A model generated the notes under the pieces. That model was given only the letters and a program-made list of their open reading frames with translations. It ran no database searches and was not told where the DNA came from. DNA of 15,321 nt from Acidimicrobiaceae bacterium (GTDB lineage Bacteria; Actinomycetota; Acidimicrobiia; Acidimicrobiales; RAAP-2): positions 1-15,321 of the forward strand of contig PLCI01000087.1 in the NCBI GenBank assembly GCA_003135595.1, given 5' to 3'. Numbering within the stretch: the stretch's first letter is position 1; each line of letters starts with the position of its first letter. This document shows, piece by piece, positions 1 through 6,419 of this stretch. A program made the position numbers and the translations under genes.

Positions 1-849
1 CAGGAGCGGTCCCCCACCACGACGATCCCGGGCACCGTGCCGGTCCTCGCGATCGGGTCCGGCAAGGGCGGCGTCGGCAAGTCGTCGGTGACCGCGAACC
101 TCGGCGTCGCGCTCGCCGCACGCGGCCACGTCGTCGGGATCATCGACGCGGACGTCGGCGGCTTCTCGCTGCCTCGCCTCCTCGGCATGTCCGGTCCCTT
201 GGAGGCAAAGTCAGGACGCCTGGTCCCGCGCTCCAAGCCGGTCGGCGAGGGCGAGCTCAGAGTCGTGTCGATGGGATTCCTCGCCGAGGAGGACCAGGCA
301 CTGCTCTGGCGCGGGCTCATCCTCAACAAGGCAGTGCAGCAGTTCATCGAGGATGCCGACTGGGCGGGCATCGACTACCTCTTGGTCGATCTGCCGCCGG
401 GAACGAGCGACGTGCCGATGGGCCTTGCGCGGATGCTGCCCCAGACCGGCCTCCTCCTCGTCACGACGCCGCCGCTCGCCGCCCAACTGGTCGCCGCGCG
501 CGCGGGCGACCTCGCGAGGCGCGCGAACCTCAGGGTGCTCGGTGTGATCGAGAACATGGGCTCGTTCGTCTGCGAGCACGGCACGAGCTACGAGCTGTTC
601 GGCGCAGGAGGCGGGACTCGTCTCGCAGAGCAGCTCGGCGTCGACCTGCTCGCCTCCATCCCCTTCGACCCCGCGCTCGGTGCCGGCGCCGACCAAGGCG
701 AGGCGGCGGCACTGCTCGAGACGGCAGCGGGCCGTGCATTCCGGGACCTGGCACACCTCGTCGCGACCGAGCTCGCCCCGCCGCCCGGCGCCCAGGGCTG
801 CACGGCACGGCTCTTGGACCAGCTGGAGCGTGTGGTCGAGCGAGCCTGA
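1..849 (+). CDS. mrp: Mrp/ApbC (NBP35-type) Fe-S carrier P-loop ATPase, 5' end cut by window
   Basis: Cytosolic P-loop ATPase of the Mrp/ApbC/NBP35 family, which carries and delivers iron-sulfur clusters to apoproteins. The frame is open to the window edge. The only in-window start codon is GTG at 37, but the 12 codons before it read like the linker after an N-terminal MIP18/DUF59 domain, so the real start is probably upstream. Counting from that GTG, a deviant Walker A motif GSGKGGVGKS lies at residues 7-16 with signature Lys10. The switch region IIDADVGG is near 35-42 and Walker B LLVDLPPGTSD near 115-125. The Mrp landmark GVIENMGSFVCEHG (169-182) has one Cys (C179) and no second Cys, so the CxxC that bridges a cluster in most family members is absent. 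As I recall, actinobacterial Mrp proteins often lack it. The gene converges on the MBL-fold gene with only 4 bases between stops. Confidence 0.9.
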   Translation, partial: QERSPTTTIPGTVPVLAIGSGKGGVGKSSVTANLGVALAARGHVVGIIDADVGGFSLPRLLGMSGPLEAKSGRLVPRSKPVGEGELRVVSMGFLAEEDQALLWRGLILNKAVQQFIEDADWAGIDYLLVDLPPGTSDVPMGLARMLPQTGLLLVTTPPLAAQLVAARAGDLARRANLRVLGVIENMGSFVCEHGTSYELFGAGGGTRLAEQLGVDLLASIPFDPALGAGADQGEAAALLETAAGRAFRDLAHLVATELAPPPGAQGCTARLLDQLERVVERA

Positions 850-853
850 TCCG

Positions 854-1732
854 CTACGAGCCCGGGGTCGCCGTGAACACGGCTTCTGGATCGTCGCGAA
901 CCGACGACGTGGTCGCGGTCCCCTCTCCCACGAGCGCCAGCAGGTGGGCCCAGCAGGTCGCCGTCGCGACGACGTCACGATCGCTCCCGACGTCGGCGTA
1001 GGCGAACGGCCGGAGCTGCGCCGCCGTACCGGGCCCGTGCTCGCGCAGCGCGTCGAGCACGACCGTGCCGCGGGCCTGACGGTGCGCCACGATCGCCGTG
1101 ATGACCGCCGCGGGCGACTCGAGCACCCGGCCGTGACCGGGCGCGAGGCGCTGCACCGCGTGCGAGTCGCGGATCCGCTCGAGGGACGTGAGGTAGGCGA
1201 GCAGGTCCCCGTCAGGGGGCCGGATCACCACGGTCGAGCCCTGCATCACGTGGTCACCGGTGAAGAGCCAGCCCGAGCTCGGCGCAAGGAAGCAGAGGTG
1301 GTCTGACGCGTGACCAGGGGTGTGCCAGGCCACGAGCACGTCGGTGCCCGCGAACAGCTCGGAGCCCTCCGCGAGGGCCACGTCGACCACGAGGCCGTCG
1401 TGGCCATGCCCGACGACGGGCGCCCCGACGGCATCGGCGAGCACTCGTGCAGCGGGGGCGTGGTCGCGGTGGTGGTGCGTGACCGCGACGGCGGTGACGC
1501 GGCGCCCGGCGATCACGCCACGCAACGCGTCGAGATGCGCGTCGATGACCGGACCCGGGTCGATGACCACGACCTCGTCGGTGCCGACGACGTAGGAGTT
1601 GGTTCCCGGACCGGTCATCATCGAGGCGTTCGGGGCGGTCAGGCGCACGACCGCCGCGTCGAGCGCGGCGGGCACGCCGGGCTCGCACGCCGGGCCGACC
1701 GCGTGATCAGGGAGCGGCCCGGGCTGCGTCAC
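854..1732 (-). CDS. Metallo-beta-lactamase-fold hydrolase (LACTB2/glyoxalase II-like)
   Basis: A 292-residue hydrolase of the metallo-beta-lactamase superfamily, resembling LACTB2-type proteins; the substrate cannot be told from sequence. Metal-binding residues are visible: THHHRDH at 85-91 (H86, H88, D90, H91), HTPGH at 137-141, FTGDH with D160, and APGHG with H200. The N-terminal MMTGPGTNSYVVG segment is typical of the LACTB2 branch. The C-terminal part (about 205-275) looks like the winged-helix-like tail of that branch. The GTG start at 1732 overlaps the TGA of the upstream Nudix gene (GTGA), which fixes the start and implies translational coupling. No signal peptide is seen, so the protein is probably cytosolic. 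Co-transcription with a Nudix hydrolase suggests a shared housecleaning or acyl/CoA-metabolite role, but that is inference. Confidence 0.9.
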   Translation of the reverse strand: MTQPGPLPDHAVGPACEPGVPAALDAAVVRLTAPNASMMTGPGTNSYVVGTDEVVVIDPGPVIDAHLDALRGVIAGRRVTAVAVTHHHRDHAPAARVLADAVGAPVVGHGHDGLVVDVALAEGSELFAGTDVLVAWHTPGHASDHLCFLAPSSGWLFTGDHVMQGSTVVIRPPDGDLLAYLTSLERIRDSHAVQRLAPGHGRVLESPAAVITAIVAHRQARGTVVLDALREHGPGTAAQLRPFAYADVGSDRDVVATATCWAHLLALVGEGTATTSSVRDDPEAVFTATPGS

Positions 1733-2613
1733 GGCGCCGGAGGCTCGCGCGACGCCGCGGCGATGTCGGCGTTCGCGATTGATCCGGGCGCGACGTCTGG
1801 CGCGTCGACCGAGTGCTCGTCGTACCCCTCGTCGCCCGGGAGGAGGATCCGCATGCCGGTCCCGTCCGCGACGATGCGCGGCTCGATCGTCGGCACCGCG
1901 GTCGCGCGCCTGGCGGCGTCGAGCAGCGCCGCCGAGGACCCGAACCGCTCGATGGCCTCCAGGTTCTTGATAGTCGGCAAGATGAGCTGCATCTCGCCGC
2001 GTCGGTGCTTGTCGAGCGCCTCGGTCGGGGTGACCCAGGTGTTCGCGACGAGCTCCTTGTCGTCGTGCACCGGCACCTGGTCGACCGGAGCGGCCGCGAC
2101 GAAGAACCTCGTGTCGTACCGACGCGGCGGCCCAACGGGCGTGATCCAGTGCGCGAAGTAGCACATCGCCGACGTGTCGAGCACGAGGCGCTCGTCGGCC
2201 ATGACGTCGATGAACCGTCTCGTGCCGTCGTTCACGTCGCGGCGATGCGCTTCGAAGCGAGCGGTCACCGCGGGGTCGGCCATGTCGATCGGCTCGCCAT
2301 CCTCGCGCGTCGCGAGCAGGAGACCTGCCTCTTCGAACAGCTCCCGCGCGCAGGCGATCCAGTAGGCGAGCCCGCCCTGGGCGAGCCCGAGCAGCGACGA
2401 CGCGCGCGCGTCGTCGAGGTCGCGGCACCGAGATGCTGCTTCGTCGCTCGAGTCGTGTGGATCAACGCCGCCACCGGGAAACACGTACGCCCCCCCTACG
2501 AAATCGCTCTTCAGGTTGCGGAGCAACATAAGAACTTCGTAGGTGGACGACGGTCGATCCCTGACCACGATCACCGTCGCGGCGGGACGCGGTACGCCGG
2601 CGTCGGTCACCAC
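1729..2613 (-). CDS. Nudix hydrolase with split Nudix box (NUDT19/NUDT7-like)
   Basis: A 294-residue Nudix-fold pyrophosphohydrolase. The Nudix box is split. The glycine-rich first half FPGGGVDPHD lies at residues 45-54, and the catalytic second half RELFEEAG at 90-97 (E91, E94 and E95 as likely Mg ligands). About 35 residues, including a coil rich in D, R and S, separate the two. This arrangement is known from NUDT19-type CoA/nucleotide diphosphatases, so a CoA-ester or nucleoside-diphosphate substrate is plausible but unproven. The C-terminal LLPGDEGYD segment (257-265) also fits that branch. It is first gene of a two-gene operon and its stop overlaps the start of the MBL-fold gene. Two adjacent GTG codons (2613 and 2610) can start it. 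The second lies 6 bases after a TAGGTT -10-like hexamer, the leaderless spacing seen elsewhere here, so the true start may be 2610. Confidence 0.88.
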   Translation of the reverse strand: MVTDAGVPRPAATVIVVRDRPSSTYEVLMLLRNLKSDFVGGAYVFPGGGVDPHDSSDEAASRCRDLDDARASSLLGLAQGGLAYWIACARELFEEAGLLLATREDGEPIDMADPAVTARFEAHRRDVNDGTRRFIDVMADERLVLDTSAMCYFAHWITPVGPPRRYDTRFFVAAAPVDQVPVHDDKELVANTWVTPTEALDKHRRGEMQLILPTIKNLEAIERFGSSAALLDAARRATAVPTIEPRIVADGTGMRILLPGDEGYDEHSVDAPDVAPGSIANADIAAASREPPAP

Positions 2614-2616
2614 CTC

Positions 2617-2622
2617 AACCTA
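2617..2622 (-). promoter_or_regulatory. Putative -10 element, leaderless promoter of the Nudix/MBL operon
   Basis: On the minus strand TAGGTT is followed by GAG and then GTG GTG. The hexamer matches TANNNT, and the second GTG is exactly 6 bases downstream, where transcription would begin. No clear -35 is seen. This favours initiation at 2610 rather than 2613. Confidence 0.45.
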
Positions 2623-2657
2623 CTGAGTCATGCAGCGGCGGGACTCCGTGCGCTGAC

Positions 2658-2733
2658 TATCCTGCGGACCGGTGGTGTGGGCTGACGCGGAAGGACTGAT
2701 GTGACGTTCGACTCTGGATGCCAGGCATGGTGA
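2658..2733 (+). promoter_or_regulatory. Leader of the DUF929/VKOR cluster: -10-like TATCCT, strong SD and a 10-codon leader ORF
   Basis: TATCCT at 2658-2663 is a plausible -10 box; no good -35 is visible. A strong purine-rich Shine-Dalgarno, GGAAGGA at 2689-2695, lies too far from the annotated ATG at 2718 but sits 5 bases before GTG at 2701. That GTG opens a short frame of ten codons (VTFDSGCQAW) ending at TGA 2731-2733. The frame overlaps both candidate starts of the DUF929-type gene (ATG 2718 and ATG 2727); the stop lies next to ATG 2727 (ATGGTGA). Translation of the downstream gene may therefore depend on termination and reinitiation. The elements are read directly; function is inferred. 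Confidence 0.35.
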
Positions 2734-3593
2734 AGCGTCGCCGCAAGAACACCAATGGCATGCTCATGTGGATCTCGATCGGGGTCGTCGTCGTGGTCGT
2801 GCTGGCGATCGTCCTCGTGACGACGCTCAGCTCGAGCGGGCTCGAGCAGACCTACTTCGGGCCGACGTCGCCGACGATCCTGCAAGAGGTCCAGAACGTG
2901 CCTGCGTCTGTGTTCGACACCGTCGGCGTGACCTCGTCGATTCCAGTCGTACCGCTGTCCATACCCACCAAGGCTCAGCCGGCGCTGACCTTCAAGGTCG
3001 GCACGAAAAAGCTCCCTGGCGCCTTCTACTTCGGCGCGGAGTTCTGCCCCTACTGCGCCGCGACGAGGTGGGGCATCATCGTTGCGCTGTCGCGCTTCGG
3101 GCATTTCAACACGCTCTACAACATGCTCTCTGCGAGCAACGACGTCGCGCCGAACACGGAGTCCTTCAGCTTCGTGGGCAAGAAGCCGACCGACGTCGTC
3201 ACGTACACCTCCAAGTACTTCGTTTTCAAGACCTATGAGGTCGAGGACCGCAACCACAAGACGTTCCAGACCGTCACCAAGCAGATTTCGCCCTTACTGA
3301 CTTCCTACGACACCGACCCCCAGACCGGCGGCCTCAGCTTCCCGTTCATGGACATGGGCAACCACGTGTTCATCGTGACCTCCGAGTTCCCGCCCGAGAG
3401 CCTCGCCGGCAACTCGAGGGCTTCCATCGCGTCGAGCCTCACTGATCCCTCTATCCCGACCACGCAGGCGATCATCACGCTCGCGAACTATGTCTCCGCC
3501 GGCATCTGCGCGTTGACGAAGTCGCAGCCGACGACCGTGTGCCACTCGAGTGGCGTGAAGGCTGCGGCCACGGCGATCCATCTCAAGCTCTGA
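2718..3593 (+). CDS. DUF929-type membrane-anchored thioredoxin-fold protein (CPYC)
   Basis: A 291-residue protein resembling DUF929, a family I remember mainly from Sulfolobales and some acidophilic actinobacteria. A basic N-terminus (KRRRK) precedes a single membrane segment at about 15-36, giving an N-in, C-out anchor with the main domain outside the membrane. A thioredoxin-like active site FCPYC (C110, C113) follows the strand AFYFGAEF. The segment FPFMDMGN (208-215) is a candidate cis-Pro loop. A second Cys pair, C264 and C275, lies near the C-terminus. It is probably a thiol oxidase or isomerase partner of the VKOR encoded 11 bases downstream. It is paralogous to the gene at 4168, sharing for example ALSRFGxFNTL after the CxxC. 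ATG 2718 is the conventional start, but ATG 2727 is equally possible since neither has its own well-spaced Shine-Dalgarno. Confidence 0.85.
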   Translation: MPGMVKRRRKNTNGMLMWISIGVVVVVVLAIVLVTTLSSSGLEQTYFGPTSPTILQEVQNVPASVFDTVGVTSSIPVVPLSIPTKAQPALTFKVGTKKLPGAFYFGAEFCPYCAATRWGIIVALSRFGHFNTLYNMLSASNDVAPNTESFSFVGKKPTDVVTYTSKYFVFKTYEVEDRNHKTFQTVTKQISPLLTSYDTDPQTGGLSFPFMDMGNHVFIVTSEFPPESLAGNSRASIASSLTDPSIPTTQAIITLANYVSAGICALTKSQPTTVCHSSGVKAAATAIHLKL

Positions 3594-3604
3594 GCTCGAA
3601 CATC

Positions 3605-4123
3605 GTGTTCGTCCTTCGCAAGCTCGGCGCGCTGCGAGAGGGGACTGTCGCGCCGGCGCCGACGTGGGTCGTCGCGGTCACTTGGGTCCTCGCCACTGTC
3701 GGGCTTGGCATCTCGACGTACCTCACCATCGTGCACTTCGACACCACGCTTCAGCTCGTCTGCTCGGACAACGGTGCGATCAACTGCACGAAGGTCACGA
3801 CGTCGAGCGAGTCGTACTTCCTCGGGATCCCCGTCGCGGTGCTCGGGCTGTTCCAGTACGTCGCCATGGTCGCGCTGTGCTCGCCGTGGGCATGGCGCTC
3901 AACTCGCCGCGAGATCCACCTCGCCCGGCTCGCCTTCGCCGTCGTCGGCATGGGCTTCGTCCTCTGGCTCTTCTCAGCGGAGGCGCTGATCATCAAGGCG
4001 TTCTGCCTGTGGTGCTCCGGGGTGCACGTCGTCACGTTCGTGATGTTCGTCTGCGTCATCCGAACGGTGCCGGCCATGCTCGGCTGGACCCAGCCTGCTG
4101 AGGACAGCGAAGCCGCGCCGTAG
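3605..4123 (+). CDS. Vitamin K epoxide reductase (VKOR) family membrane oxidoreductase
   Basis: A 172-residue integral membrane protein of the VKOR family, which replaces DsbB in many actinobacteria: it oxidises periplasmic or extracytoplasmic thiol proteins and passes electrons to quinone. Hydrophobic segments lie at about 20-42, 70-92, 108-125 and 132-155. The loop pair C53 and C61 (LVCSDNGAINC) is followed by the conserved Ser region and GIPVAVLG. The catalytic CLWC is C134/C137 in the last helix. All four catalytic Cys are present. GTG 3605 is preferred because it is the first in-frame start after the upstream stop (gap 11 bases); an in-frame GTG at 3539 would lie inside the DUF929-type gene. 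No good Shine-Dalgarno is seen, so translation may be coupled to the gene before. It is flanked on both sides by CxxC thioredoxin-fold proteins that are its likely redox partners. Confidence 0.92.
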   Translation: MFVLRKLGALREGTVAPAPTWVVAVTWVLATVGLGISTYLTIVHFDTTLQLVCSDNGAINCTKVTTSSESYFLGIPVAVLGLFQYVAMVALCSPWAWRSTRREIHLARLAFAVVGMGFVLWLFSAEALIIKAFCLWCSGVHVVTFVMFVCVIRTVPAMLGWTQPAEDSEAAP

Positions 4124-4167
4124 CGAGCGCACGGTAACTTTCGTCCTCGCAGACGACGGGAGCGGCG

Positions 4168-5070
4168 TTGCTCGAGCACGCTGACGCAAGGACTGAGAGA
4201 GGCGACCCGCCAGGCACGACGAGCCGTCCCGCCGCGCGAGTGCACGTCGCGCTGTGGTCGTGGCTCGCGCTCGGCCTCGTCGTCGCGCTGCTCGGGACGC
4301 TGTTCTTGGTGAAGGTCGTCGGCGACCCGGGCTCGACAGCCACGACGCTTGCCCCGACGTCGCTGCAGGTGTTCGAGGAGGTGACCGACGTGCCCGCGGC
4401 GGTATCCGACGCCGTCGGAGTTGCCTCACCCGTCGTGCCCATTCGTCCGCCGACCGCCCTCACCAAGGGCCCACTGCTCACGGTGCGCACCGAGGGCGGC
4501 GTGCGCCTGCCCGAGGTGCTCTACGTCGGCTCGGAGTTCTGCTCGTTCTGCGCGGCCGAGCGCTGGCCGCTGATCATCGCGCTCTCGAGGTTCGGGAGCT
4601 TCAACACGCTCTTCGAGATGCAGTCCTCGCCCGTCGACTACGCGCCAGGGACGCCCACCTTTTCGTTCTACGGCACCTCGTACCACTCGCAGTACCTCGT
4701 GTTCCATCCCTTCGAGGTCCAGTCCGACGTCCTCGGTCCGCACGGCTACGGCACGCTGATGCACGTCCCGGACGACGTCCGTGCGGTGCTGGCACGACTC
4801 GACCCGACGACCGTGTATCCCTTCGTCGACGTCGCCAACCGCGCCGTCGTGCTGCAGGCGAACCTGAGTCCCGAGACGCTGGCAGGGCTCACCCGTGACG
4901 AGGTAGCGGCGAACCTCTCAGACCCGACGAACACGGTGACTCGAGCGATTCTGACCGCGGCGAACGAGCTCACGGCATCGATCTGCCATGCCGACGGCCA
5001 AGAGCCCGCGGCCGTGTGCAACTCGATCGGGGTACGTAAGGCGGACGCGGTCCTGCGCTTCGCCAGCTAG
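4168..5070 (+). CDS. Second DUF929-type membrane-anchored thioredoxin-fold protein (CSFC)
   Basis: A 300-residue paralogue of the protein encoded at 2718. About 26 cytosolic residues precede a membrane segment at about 27-50, followed by an extracytoplasmic thioredoxin-like domain. The active site is EFCSFC (C125, C128), and YPFVDVAN (217-224) is a candidate cis-Pro loop. A C-terminal pair C273/C284 has exactly the same spacing (ten residues between) as in the paralogue. The changed dipeptide inside the CxxC (SF instead of PY) predicts a different redox potential or substrate. The start is TTG 4168, supported by GGGAG at 4158-4162 five bases upstream. A 44-base gap separates it from the VKOR stop, so it is probably in the same operon. 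It converges with whiB, with 8 bases between stops. Confidence 0.85.
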   Translation: MLEHADARTERGDPPGTTSRPAARVHVALWSWLALGLVVALLGTLFLVKVVGDPGSTATTLAPTSLQVFEEVTDVPAAVSDAVGVASPVVPIRPPTALTKGPLLTVRTEGGVRLPEVLYVGSEFCSFCAAERWPLIIALSRFGSFNTLFEMQSSPVDYAPGTPTFSFYGTSYHSQYLVFHPFEVQSDVLGPHGYGTLMHVPDDVRAVLARLDPTTVYPFVDVANRAVVLQANLSPETLAGLTRDEVAANLSDPTNTVTRAILTAANELTASICHADGQEPAAVCNSIGVRKADAVLRFAS

Positions 5071-5078
5071 GCGACGAC

Positions 5079-5336
5079 TCAGCTCGCCTGACGCTCCGTG
5101 ATCGCGCGGCGTTCGAGCTCGGTCGTGCCACCCCAGATCCCGTGTGCCTCACGGATCTTCAACGCGTACTGCAGGCAGTCCTCCACCACGGCGCACGACG
5201 CGCAGATTGCCTTCGCGTCGCGCTCGCGTTCCGCACGCTCCTCCTTGCGCTCGGGGACCGGCGGCGGGAAGAAGAGCTCCGCCTTCGGACCCTTACAGGC
5301 AGCATGGCGCTGCCACTCCTCCGTGACTATTGCCAT
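5079..5336 (-). CDS. WhiB-family [4Fe-4S] transcriptional regulator
   Basis: An 85-residue WhiB-like protein, an actinobacteria-specific redox- or NO-sensing iron-sulfur regulator that usually acts with the primary sigma factor. The four cluster-binding Cys are C14, C45, C48 and C54 (C-x2-C-x5-C). The turn GIWGG lies at 66-70, followed by the ELERR basic tail. A very charged linker (about 29-42, rich in E, R and K) separates the first Cys from the rest. The ATG start has a G-rich stretch just upstream. It is divergent from the two ArsA/Get3-like genes. In mycobacteria and Streptomyces, as I recall, whiB4/wblA lies next to a similar ATPase pair, so this could be a relative of that group. Orthology needs a tree, so no symbol is assigned. 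Confidence 0.93.
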   Translation of the reverse strand: MAIVTEEWQRHAACKGPKAELFFPPPVPERKEERAERERDAKAICASCAVVEDCLQYALKIREAHGIWGGTTELERRAITERQAS

Positions 5337-5378
5337 CGCCCCACCCCCAGATTGCGGGCACCCTCCTCCGAACTCGAA

Positions 5379-5407
5379 ACCGTACAGAGGGTGAAAACTT
5401 CCGACAA
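5379..5407 (-). promoter_or_regulatory. Putative whiB promoter (-35 TTGTCG, 17-bp spacer, -10 TACGGT)
   Basis: Reading the minus strand, TTGTCG (5407-5402) and TACGGT (5384-5379) are separated by exactly 17 bases, a classical sigma-70-type arrangement. The expected start of transcription near 5372 leaves a leader of about 35 bases before the ATG, containing G-rich Shine-Dalgarno-like sequence. This is the best-formed promoter in the window. Confidence 0.5.
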
Positions 5408-5453
5408 GGCCCCTGAACAGGACTTCTTCAGCGGAAAATCACTCCGTGCGCGG

Positions 5454-5459
5454 TACCCT
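5454..5459 (+). promoter_or_regulatory. Putative -10 element, leaderless promoter of the ArsA/Get3-like pair
   Basis: TACCCT is followed by 6 bases and the GTG start at 5466, so transcription would begin at or next to the start codon. No Shine-Dalgarno and no convincing -35 are seen. It lies in the 129-base divergent region shared with whiB, making the WhiB protein a candidate regulator. Confidence 0.5.
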
Positions 5460-5465
5460 CCGCGC

Positions 5466-6419
5466 GTGGACCCCGTTGCGTTCTTCGAACGCTCCTCTGT
5501 GGTCGTCGTGGCAGGCAAGGGCGGTGTCGGCAAGTCCACCGTCAGCGCCGCGATCGCGGTTGCGGCCGCCTCGTGCGGGCTGCGCGTGCTCGCCGTCGAG
5601 CTCGAGGGCCGAGGCGAGCTCCCGAGGGCGCTCGGGCTCGACGGGCCACTCACCTGGGACGAGCGCGACGCGCTGGCGGAGCCCTCTGGTGGCTCGGTCA
5701 CCGCGAGGCGGATCCGTCCCGACGACGCACTGGTGGAGTGGCTCCAGGCTCACGCGCTCGGGCCGGTCGTCCGGCGCCTGCGCACCTCGGGTGCGCTCGA
5801 GGTCGTTGCCTTCGCGATCCCAGGTATCCGCGAGGTCCTGGTGCTCGGCAAGCTGAAGGCGCTCGAGCGCACGGGGAGCTTCGACCTCCTGGTCGTGGAC
5901 GCCCCCGCGACGGGCCACGCGATCACGCTCCTCACCTCGCCGGCTGGTCTCACCGGCGTCGCGCGCGGCGGCCCGGTCCGACGCAATGCCGAGGAGGTCG
6001 CCGAGATGCTCGGCGACCCCGCGCGATGCCGCGTCGTGCTCGTCACGCTCCCGCGCGAGCTCGCGGTCGACGAGACGATCGAGGCGGCATACGAGGTCGA
6101 GGATCGCGCCGGAGTCAAGCTGTCCGAGGTTGTCGTGAACCAGTACGTCGCGCCCGACGCCGCGCTCGACGAGCCGCTGGACACAATCGACGCGGCGTCG
6201 CTCACGCAGCAGATCGCCGCGGCCGTCGAGGCCGCGCGCGCCTTCGAGTCCGCCCGACAGCGCGCGGCCGCCGCCGAGGTCGACCGCCTGGCCGCCGCGC
6301 TTCCACTGCGACAGCTCACGCTGCCGCGCCTCGAGGTCGATCGGATCGGGCTCGCCGAGACCCGCACGCTGGCCGACGCGCTCCTGACGCAGCTCCGCCA
6401 GGTCGAGGTGGCGCCGTGA
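5466..6419 (+). CDS. ArsA/Get3-like ATPase, subunit 1 (signature-lysine P-loop)
   Basis: A 317-residue SIMIBI-class ATPase related to ArsA/Get3. The deviant Walker A GKGGVGKST is at residues 17-25, with signature Lys18 that contacts the partner's nucleotide in this class. The ArsA/Get3-like DAPATGH (D145-H151) contains Walker B Asp. The switch-I DPA motif of Get3 is replaced by VELEGRG (44-50). The C-terminal part is rich in Ala, Arg and Glu helices (about 245-315). The GTG start at 5466 follows a -10-like TACCCT with leaderless spacing; the frame stays open upstream into whiB but has no reason to start there. Its stop overlaps the next gene's start (GTGA), so the two products are probably made in equal amounts. 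Actinobacterial pairs of this kind are annotated as anion-transporting ATPases, but arsenite transport is not supported here: no ArsB gene is adjacent. Confidence 0.87.
   Translation: MDPVAFFERSSVVVVAGKGGVGKSTVSAAIAVAAASCGLRVLAVELEGRGELPRALGLDGPLTWDERDALAEPSGGSVTARRIRPDDALVEWLQAHALGPVVRRLRTSGALEVVAFAIPGIREVLVLGKLKALERTGSFDLLVVDAPATGHAITLLTSPAGLTGVARGGPVRRNAEEVAEMLGDPARCRVVLVTLPRELAVDETIEAAYEVEDRAGVKLSEVVVNQYVAPDAALDEPLDTIDAASLTQQIAAAVEAARAFESARQRAAAAEVDRLAAALPLRQLTLPRLEVDRIGLAETRTLADALLTQLRQVEVAP

Noticed and set aside
5142..5465. Upstream extension of the first ArsA/Get3-like protein into whiB
   Set aside because: The extension is antisense to a clear WhiB coding sequence and has no domain; the GTG at 5466 has a -10-like element at leaderless distance.
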